Source: Mycoavidus sp. HKI (GTDB taxonomy: Bacteria; Pseudomonadota; Gammaproteobacteria; Burkholderiales; Burkholderiaceae). Taken from it: DNA of 64,000 nt. The position numbers were made by a program, and so were the translations under genes. The DNA lies in the NCBI RefSeq assembly GCF_020023735.2, contig NZ_CP076444.2:883501-947500 (forward strand), given 5' to 3'. Shown here one piece after another: positions 58,345-64,000 of the stretch; the first letter of the stretch is position 1, and each line of letters begins with the position of its first letter. A model generated the notes under the pieces. That model did no database searches. It had not been told where the DNA came from and worked only from the letters and a program-made list of their open reading frames with translations.

Positions 58345-59511
58345 ATGAGCAGTGATTCCTCGCATGGATTGGGATGGACCCCTTCCGTTACGCCTACTAA
58401 GCCATTTAGCCTGCTCAGCCAGGAAGGTGACTTCGTGCAAGTTATTGATGCAGTCAAAAAATTTGGGGCGACGACTGCCGTGCAAAATGTCAGTCTGTCA
58501 GTCAAAAAAGGGGAAATTTTTGCTCTGCTTGGCAGTTCAGGCTGTGGCAAATCGACTTTGCTCAGGATGCTGGCTGGTTTTGAAACCTTGACCTCGGGCC
58601 GGATTCTCATTGATGGTGAAGACCTGGCCCAAATGCCACCCTATCGGCGTCCGGTGAATATGATGTTTCAGTCGTATGCGCTGTTTCCTCATATGACGGC
58701 ACAAGCTAACGTCGCGTTTGGGTTAAAACAAGAGGGCCGACCCAAAGCGGAAATTCAAGAGCGTGTAGCGAGTGCGCTTGAACTGGTGCAAATGAGCCAT
58801 CTGGCTAAGCGTAAGCCGCAGCAATTGTCGGGTGGGCAACAGCAGCGTGTGGCGCTGGCGCGTAGCCTGGTGAAGCGGCCTAAGTTGCTGTTGCTGGATG
58901 AGCCGATGTCGGCGCTAGATAAACAAATCCGGCAGCGCACGCAGATTGAATTAATGGATATTCTCGATAAAGTCGGTGTGACTTGCATCATGGTCACGCA
59001 TGACCAAGAAGAAGCCATGGTCATGGCAGACCGGCTGGCGGTGATGACGGATGGGCGGATTGTGCAAATTGGCACGCCGCACGAAGTCTATGAATATCCA
59101 AATAGCCGCTTTTGCGCTGAGTTTATCGGCTCGGCCAATCTATTTGCCGGCACGATTGTTGAGGACGAGGCCGATCATATCTTTGTGCATAGCCCGGAAT
59201 TGTCTAAACCCCTATATGTCAGCCATGGGGTCACTGGCCAGCTTGATATGGAGGTGATGATTTCAGTGCGCCCAGAGCGGGTTGCCGTTACGCGGCAAGC
59301 ACCGCCGCAAAATTACAACTGGGCGCGCGGTAAAGTCGACAATATTGCCTATCGGGGCGGCTACACGCTTTACCATGTGGTGCTTGATTCCGGCAAGATG
59401 GTGGTGGCCAATGTTTCAAGTCTAGCGCTCACTGAAATGCAAGCGCCTACTTACGAGGATGAGGTGTTTATCAGTTGGAGCCCAGAGTCGGGCGTGGTGC
59501 TGACGAAATGA
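58345..59511 (+). CDS. potG: Polyamine ABC transporter ATP-binding protein
   Basis: 388 residues. Walker A GSSGCGKST at 63-71, signature LSGGQQQRVALARSL, Walker B LLLLDEPMSALD, and a C-terminal TOBE-like regulatory domain. The first 30 residues precede the domain, as in PotG. It overlaps potH by 4 bases (ATGA). Confidence 0.93.
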   Translation: MSSDSSHGLGWTPSVTPTKPFSLLSQEGDFVQVIDAVKKFGATTAVQNVSLSVKKGEIFALLGSSGCGKSTLLRMLAGFETLTSGRILIDGEDLAQMPPYRRPVNMMFQSYALFPHMTAQANVAFGLKQEGRPKAEIQERVASALELVQMSHLAKRKPQQLSGGQQQRVALARSLVKRPKLLLLDEPMSALDKQIRQRTQIELMDILDKVGVTCIMVTHDQEEAMVMADRLAVMTDGRIVQIGTPHEVYEYPNSRFCAEFIGSANLFAGTIVEDEADHIFVHSPELSKPLYVSHGVTGQLDMEVMISVRPERVAVTRQAPPQNYNWARGKVDNIAYRGGYTLYHVVLDSGKMVVANVSSLALTEMQAPTYEDEVFISWSPESGVVLTK

Positions 59512-60413
59512 AGGTATGGCTGCAACGCTTAGCCCCACAGGGCCGCGCCGCGGTCATTGCGGGTCCTTATATTTGGCTATTACTTTTTTTCTTTGTGCCC
59601 TTTTTGCTGGTCGTAAAAATCAGCTTTACGGATTTGCGGCTGGGAATTCCACCTTATACCGAGTTGACCGCGCTCAAAGATGGCGCGCTAAAAATCACTC
59701 TGCAATTATCGAATTACGCGTTCTTGCTAACAGATAGCCTGTATTTTGCGACCTATGTTAATTCATTAAAAGTGGCGGCGATTTCGACCGGGCTGTGCTT
59801 GTTGCTCGGTTATCCGATGGCGTATTACATTGCGCGCTCACATCCTGCCACGCGCAATATCTTGCTGATGGCCGTGATGCTGCCTTTTTGGACCTCGTTC
59901 TTGATTCGCATTTATGCGTGGATTGGTATTCTGAAGAATAATGGTTTATTGAATAATTTTCTGCTGTGGGCAGGTTTGATTGAAACCCCGATTGAGCTTT
60001 ATCACACGAATATCGCTGTCTATATCGGTATGGTGTATTCGTATTTGCCTTTTTTAGTGATGCCGCTCTATGCGCATTTAGTCAAAATGGATTTGCGCTT
60101 ATTGGAGGCGGCTCATGACTTGGGGGCGCGGCCATGGAAAGCCTTTGTGCAAATTACGCTGCCGCTCTCAAGAAACGGCATTATGGCGGGTTGTCTGCTG
60201 GTTTTTATTCCAGCGGTGGGGGAATATGTGATTCCAGAGTTGCTTGGCGGAGCGGATACTTTAATGATTGGCCGCGTTATGTGGAACGAATTTTTCAATA
60301 ATGCTGATTGGCCAATGGCTTCGGCAGTGACTTGTGCGATGGTGCTACTGTTACTCGTGCCAATGGCGCTGTTTCAGCACGCCCAAGTTAAAGAACTCGC
60401 AAGCAAGTCATGA
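59508..60413 (+). CDS. potH: Polyamine ABC transporter permease
   Basis: 301 residues, six predicted transmembrane segments, and the EAA loop LLEAAHDLGARPWKAFVQITLPLSRNGI that contacts the ATPase. The start at 59508 (MKVWLQRLAPQG) overlaps the potG stop; a longer upstream open frame (59475) is inside potG. It overlaps potI by 4 bases. Confidence 0.93.
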   Translation: MKVWLQRLAPQGRAAVIAGPYIWLLLFFFVPFLLVVKISFTDLRLGIPPYTELTALKDGALKITLQLSNYAFLLTDSLYFATYVNSLKVAAISTGLCLLLGYPMAYYIARSHPATRNILLMAVMLPFWTSFLIRIYAWIGILKNNGLLNNFLLWAGLIETPIELYHTNIAVYIGMVYSYLPFLVMPLYAHLVKMDLRLLEAAHDLGARPWKAFVQITLPLSRNGIMAGCLLVFIPAVGEYVIPELLGGADTLMIGRVMWNEFFNNADWPMASAVTCAMVLLLLVPMALFQHAQVKELASKS

Positions 60414-61231
60414 TCAAACCAAACCGATCATTACGCCTCACCATGCTGGGTATGGGCTTCTTTTTTCTGTATGCGCCGATTCTAAGCTTGATTGTCTACT
60501 CGTTTAACGAGTCGACCTTAGTGACGGTCTGGACAGGTTTTTCGCTGAAATGGTACCAAGCGCTGCTCCATGACGAAGAACTGCTAGCCGCTGCGTGGTT
60601 ATCGTTACGGATTGCAGCGCTGACAGCCTTTGCATCGGTGGCCATTGGCACCTGGGCGGGCTTTGTGCTCGCGCGCATGGGGCGCTTTCGCGGCTTTACG
60701 CTGTATAGTGCGATGATTAATGCGCCGTTGGTGATTCCCGAGGTGATTCAAGGAATCTCGTTATTATTGCTCTTTGTCGAATTGAGCAATTGCTTCGGTT
60801 GGCCGGCTGAGCGAGGGATCCTGACCATCTGGGCGGGTCACGTGATGCTGGGTATTTCTTATGTGGCGATTATTGTGCAGTCGCGCGTGCGCGACTTAAA
60901 TCCGGCGCTAGAAGAAGCGGCGCTTGATCTTGGCGCTACCCCGATTAAGGTATTTTTTACTGTCACTTTACCTTTAATTTCACAAGCCTTGATAGCCGGC
61001 TGGTTGCTATCGTTCACGTTGTCACTCGATGATCTTGTGTTATCGTCCTTTTTGTCGGGACCGGGTTCGACAACCTTGCCGTTGGTTGTCTTCTCGCGCG
61101 TGCGCCTGGGTTTAAATCCAGAAATGAATGCACTTGCTACGATTTTTATTACAGTTGTAACAATTGGTGTTGTGATTGCAACCCATATGATGCAAGTTGC
61201 GGAGCGTAAGCATAGGATGCAAACCTTATAA
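60410..61231 (+). CDS. potI: Polyamine ABC transporter permease
   Basis: 273 residues, six predicted transmembrane segments, and the EAA loop ALEEAALDLGATPIKVFFTVTLPLI. FSLKWYQALLHDEELL in the periplasmic loop is typical. It is the last gene of the potFGHI operon. Confidence 0.93.
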   Translation: MIKPNRSLRLTMLGMGFFFLYAPILSLIVYSFNESTLVTVWTGFSLKWYQALLHDEELLAAAWLSLRIAALTAFASVAIGTWAGFVLARMGRFRGFTLYSAMINAPLVIPEVIQGISLLLLFVELSNCFGWPAERGILTIWAGHVMLGISYVAIIVQSRVRDLNPALEEAALDLGATPIKVFFTVTLPLISQALIAGWLLSFTLSLDDLVLSSFLSGPGSTTLPLVVFSRVRLGLNPEMNALATIFITVVTIGVVIATHMMQVAERKHRMQTL

Positions 61232-61371
61232 GCTTCCACTTCGTTTAAGCTCACTTTGATACAGTTTGTAATGGTTATTTATTTAAGTCCTGAGTACATT
61301 AATAAACATATTTGGGTTGCTGAAATTAAACAACATGAATGAGTTCTCACCATTTTTCTTAGTTTTGGGTC

Positions 61372-62493
61372 ATGCGAAATAGCTTTATTCGCTCTACGCT
61401 GCCACCGGCGCTGTGTTTAAGTGTGATGATGGCGCTTAGCATTCTGCCCCGGCTAGCCTCTGCGGCTCCTGCGGCGAGCTGTGCAGCTGCGCCGTTGGCG
61501 GGCGCTGTAAAGGGTTTGACCTATGCGCCGCGTAAGCCAAGCACGGTCCGCTCCAGACGGGTTGCCAGCAGCAATGTAAAAAGTAATACGGCAGCCTATA
61601 GAACTCCGGCCTACCGGCAGCGCGCACAAGTGCGGCGCACGAAGGTACGACGAGTGGCATTTAAGCCCTCCGCGCCATCGCTAGGCCGCTCCTTTGGCCT
61701 CCACCAAACGCCCGATGCGCTGGCTTTACGTTCAAGTGTGGCGTATGTGATTGATCAAAATACGAATGAGGCGCTTTTTGAAAAAAATGCCCGGGTAGTG
61801 TTGCCAATTGCTTCGATTAGTAAGCTGATGACCGCAATGGTGACGCTCGACGCCAATTTGCCGCTGACTGACACACTTGAAGTTAGCAACGAAGACCGCG
61901 ATTTTGAAAAAGGCACGGGCTCGCGCTTATCCGTAGGGTCGCGCTTATCGCGCGCCGATATGCTGCATATTGCGTTGATGTCATCTGAAAACCGCGCTGC
62001 GGCTGCTTTGTCGCGCCACTATCCAGGTGGCCGGCTGGCTTTTATTACGGCGATGAACCAAAAAGCCCAAGCCTTGGGGATGAAGGATACGCATTTTTTC
62101 GACTCCACTGGACTCACCAGCCGTAATGTTTCCAGCGCGCGTGATCTGGCTAAAATGGTCAACGTGGCCTATCAGTATCCGTTGATCCGTGAGTTCTCAA
62201 CCAATGCTGGCCATCATGTCTTTACCGGCAAAAAGGCCATTCAGTATAAAAGCACCAATGCGCTGGTACGCAATGCTAGCTTGGAAATCGGCCTGCAGAA
62301 AACGGGCTTTATCCGTGAAGCGGGAGAATGTTTGGTGATGCAAGTCACCATACAAAATCGCCCACTGATTATCGTTTTGCTTGACTCAACCGATAAATAC
62401 TCACGACTTGGCGATGCTATGCGCATACACACTTGGGTCGGTAATGGTGGCGTGCAGCATATCAGTCGAACTGATGCTGCTGCCGCCATCTAA
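61372..62493 (+). CDS. pbpG: D-alanyl-D-alanine endopeptidase (PBP7-type)
   Basis: Periplasmic peptidoglycan endopeptidase of the low-molecular-weight penicillin-binding family. Signal peptide in residues 1-31 (ends LASA), then an Arg/Ser-rich linker of about 85 residues. The catalytic domain has SISK (Ser148-Lys151), MSSENRAAA as SxN, and GLQKTGFI as KTG. The linker is longer than in E. coli PBP7. 373 residues. Confidence 0.9.
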   Translation: MRNSFIRSTLPPALCLSVMMALSILPRLASAAPAASCAAAPLAGAVKGLTYAPRKPSTVRSRRVASSNVKSNTAAYRTPAYRQRAQVRRTKVRRVAFKPSAPSLGRSFGLHQTPDALALRSSVAYVIDQNTNEALFEKNARVVLPIASISKLMTAMVTLDANLPLTDTLEVSNEDRDFEKGTGSRLSVGSRLSRADMLHIALMSSENRAAAALSRHYPGGRLAFITAMNQKAQALGMKDTHFFDSTGLTSRNVSSARDLAKMVNVAYQYPLIREFSTNAGHHVFTGKKAIQYKSTNALVRNASLEIGLQKTGFIREAGECLVMQVTIQNRPLIIVLLDSTDKYSRLGDAMRIHTWVGNGGVQHISRTDAAAAI

Positions 62494-62559
62494 ATAAGAT
62501 CCTGTATTTTTGGGGTATCCGTAATCCGTTGCTGATTTGACCTCAGAGCTTGCCTTTTT

Positions 62560-62700
62560 CGATCAACTTGACCAATGTTGATATGTTGGCTCCAAAACTC
62601 ACTTCCTGAATATCGCCTTTGTCAGCATAAAGCGTGCCAAACAGTCCATGCGCTAGCTCAGGTAAAGGCTTACTCAAGCAAATATCATCGATCTGAACGT
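62560..62700 (-). mobile_element. IS982-family transposase scrap
   Basis: The stretch CCTTTGTCAGCATAAAGCGT... matches the transposase at 37318 onward (CCTTTGTCGGCATAAAGCTT...), covering YADKG and the preceding GLF(G) segment. It has no ends and is decayed. Confidence 0.6.
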
Positions 62701-62732
62701 CATTCTTTCAGCCGATGCATTAAACAATCAAT

Positions 62733-63680
62733 TCAAAAAACTTCGTCAAGCGTTTGAGCGGTGAGAATACGTTTGCCCCATTGGCATAAAGTATTCATAT
62801 TCGCTTTATTAAGGCGCTGCTGATAGGGTTTGGTTAAAGTACCAAACTTACTTTCTAACTGAGTTTTCAATAAAGTAGATTGGCCTTGCTGTATACCTTC
62901 TTCAAGTCCCTGCTCTCTTCCGATACGCTCGAAGCTCGTTATATATCGCACGTTATGTTCTCCTTCCAGTTGTTTCATTAAACTATTGTAGCGAATTTCA
63001 AACTCTTTGGGTAAGGTTAATACCCCATCAATAAAACTTAATAAATTAACAATGGCTTCTCGCGCTAAGCCTTTTCTATATAGCTGGCGCATTAATGCAA
63101 ATTTATGCTGGTAACGCGCATTGGGATCTGTGCGTGTGTCTAATGCTGCAAGATGGGCTGCCACTATCGTGCCAAATGGGTTAGTGTGTTCTAATAAAGC
63201 CGTTCTTTGATCGCGATAGTCTAGGAGTTTGCTGGTCAAAAACCGGAAATGGTTGACCTTATGGCCACACACTTGCATCGGGTAGCTTTTAGGGCGCCAG
63301 TTAGGGCGGTCATCTGTTAAGACCACCATTGTTAGGACCGGTTGTCGATAACGATCATATAACCTGTAAAAATACTCAAAAAGTCTTTGCGCAAAGTTTA
63401 TTTCGTACTGTCCCTGCACCTCAATATGCAGTAGCACGAAGCAAGTTGCTCCACTTTTTAGGCGCACTTTGATGAGTTTATCTACCAGCTTTTTACCTAC
63501 TTTGCTTTTATTGCTTAGGCCTTGCAGTTCCTTATCCAGCATTTCATATTTTGCTTCCCATGCAATTTGGACTGCTATTTCCTGATAAAAGAACTGCATG
63601 AATTCCCGAAAATAAACATCTAATGCATTTTTCCATGCCTCATCGGCATAAGAAGGGGGGAGAGCGACTAAATTTGTCAT
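62733..63680 (-). CDS. Rpn-family (PD-(D/E)XK) nuclease/transposase-like protein
   Basis: 315 residues. The N-terminal nuclease core includes the beta-hairpin FVLLHIEVQGQYEINFAQRLFEYF, which holds the E-x-Q nuclease motif. TILxxRLxxxYGxL-type C-terminal DUF4351-like end: LLKTQLESKFGTLTKPYQQRLNKAN. Rpn proteins promote RecA-independent recombination in E. coli. It often occurs in many copies in endosymbionts (general knowledge). It looks intact. Confidence 0.85.
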   Translation of the reverse strand: MTNLVALPPSYADEAWKNALDVYFREFMQFFYQEIAVQIAWEAKYEMLDKELQGLSNKSKVGKKLVDKLIKVRLKSGATCFVLLHIEVQGQYEINFAQRLFEYFYRLYDRYRQPVLTMVVLTDDRPNWRPKSYPMQVCGHKVNHFRFLTSKLLDYRDQRTALLEHTNPFGTIVAAHLAALDTRTDPNARYQHKFALMRQLYRKGLAREAIVNLLSFIDGVLTLPKEFEIRYNSLMKQLEGEHNVRYITSFERIGREQGLEEGIQQGQSTLLKTQLESKFGTLTKPYQQRLNKANMNTLCQWGKRILTAQTLDEVF

Positions 63681-63823
63681 CGGAATCTTTTGGAAACAGG
63701 ACGAATGAATAATCCCTATACTGTATTCGCTCCGCCTTTGTTTTGATATAGACCAAAAGTCATAAGATATGGTCGTGTGCTTGGACCAGTGGTGAATATT
63801 TTAATTCTATGCACACCGTTTGA

Positions 63824-64000
63824 AGCCATCGGGAAAAGTCATGCTGGGCAGACCACCAAAATCCATTTAGCAGTCGATGCTTTTGGGAAACCGATTGAGT
63901 TTAGCATTATAGGCGGTCAGGTTCATGACTGCACGGCAGCCCCTGATCTGCTCGATAAGTTGCCGAAAACGGAAACACTGATAGCAGACAAGGGCTACGA
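63824..64000 (+). mobile_element. IS5-family transposase, cut by the window end
   Basis: The open frame GKSHAGQTTKIHLAVDAFGKPIEF, SIIGGQVHDCTAAPDLLDKL and TLIADKGY matches the DDE core of IS5-group (IS427-like) transposases. It begins internally, so the 5-prime part is missing or in another frame. The 3-prime part is outside the window. Confidence 0.8.

Overview
The window looks like the chromosome of a Burkholderiaceae bacterium, most likely a reduced, IS-rich endofungal lineage such as Mycoavidus or Candidatus Glomeribacter. This is inferred from Burkholderia-like gene order (tig-clpP-clpX-lon-tRNAVal-ppiD; purL-msrB-ispZ-bolA; rhodanese/glnA; fabI-NlpC; gltX followed by tRNAAla-Glu-Asp; potFGHI). 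Between these conserved blocks lie host-interaction genes, a lasso peptide operon, transposons and decayed mobile DNA. No database search was possible; the species is not proven.

Layout: 1-8.6 kb carries the proteostasis cluster (trigger factor, ClpP, ClpX, Lon, tRNA-Val, PpiD). 8.6-11.5 kb carries dadA and pgi on the minus strand. 11.6-22.65 kb is a composite transposon: two inverted remnants of an IS4/IS50-type element whose outer ends are flanked by a perfect 9-bp target duplication (CGCTAAAGC). Its cargo is a 2315-residue CdiA/filamentous-haemagglutinin-like protein with an overlapping putative immunity gene, then at least two displaced toxin modules with duplicated immunity genes. 22.8-28.3 kb is core again (purL, msrB, ispZ, bolA, a CAU tRNA). 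28.4-29.8 kb is wreckage of a Mu-like transposase and a serine recombinase. 30.1-35.2 kb is one 1712-residue NLR-like protein (TIR/SEFIR-like region, NACHT, HEAT repeats). 35.2-38.0 kb holds a group II intron fragment split by an IS256-family element, then an IS982-family element with a frameshift.

38.3-44.5 kb: rhodanese, glnA, an inserted hipBA-type toxin-antitoxin pair, fabI and an NlpC/P60 hydrolase. 44.66-46.08 kb is a complete IS4/IS50-type element (9-bp duplication) that could in principle act on the ends of the large composite transposon. 46.3-48.9 kb: a Fic C-terminal fragment, a coiled-coil protein and an LRR-NEL protein of the IpaH/SspH E3 ubiquitin ligase type with an apparent lipoprotein signal. 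49.1-51.0 kb: gltX and three tRNAs. 51.1-55.2 kb is a lasso peptide operon (precursor, cyclase, ABC exporter) with its own promoter and an intra-operon hairpin, but with no recognisable leader peptidase (B) gene. 55.3-61.2 kb: a GST, a DUF1289 protein, an FMN reductase and the polyamine transporter potFGHI. The window ends with a PBP7-type endopeptidase, an IS982 scrap, an Rpn-family nuclease and the start of an IS5-type transposase.

The most notable systems are the transposon-borne CDI-like toxin/immunity island, the B-less lasso operon, the LRR-NEL protein and the NACHT-HEAT protein: together they suggest competition with other bacteria and manipulation of a eukaryotic host, but the functions are inferred from family resemblance only.
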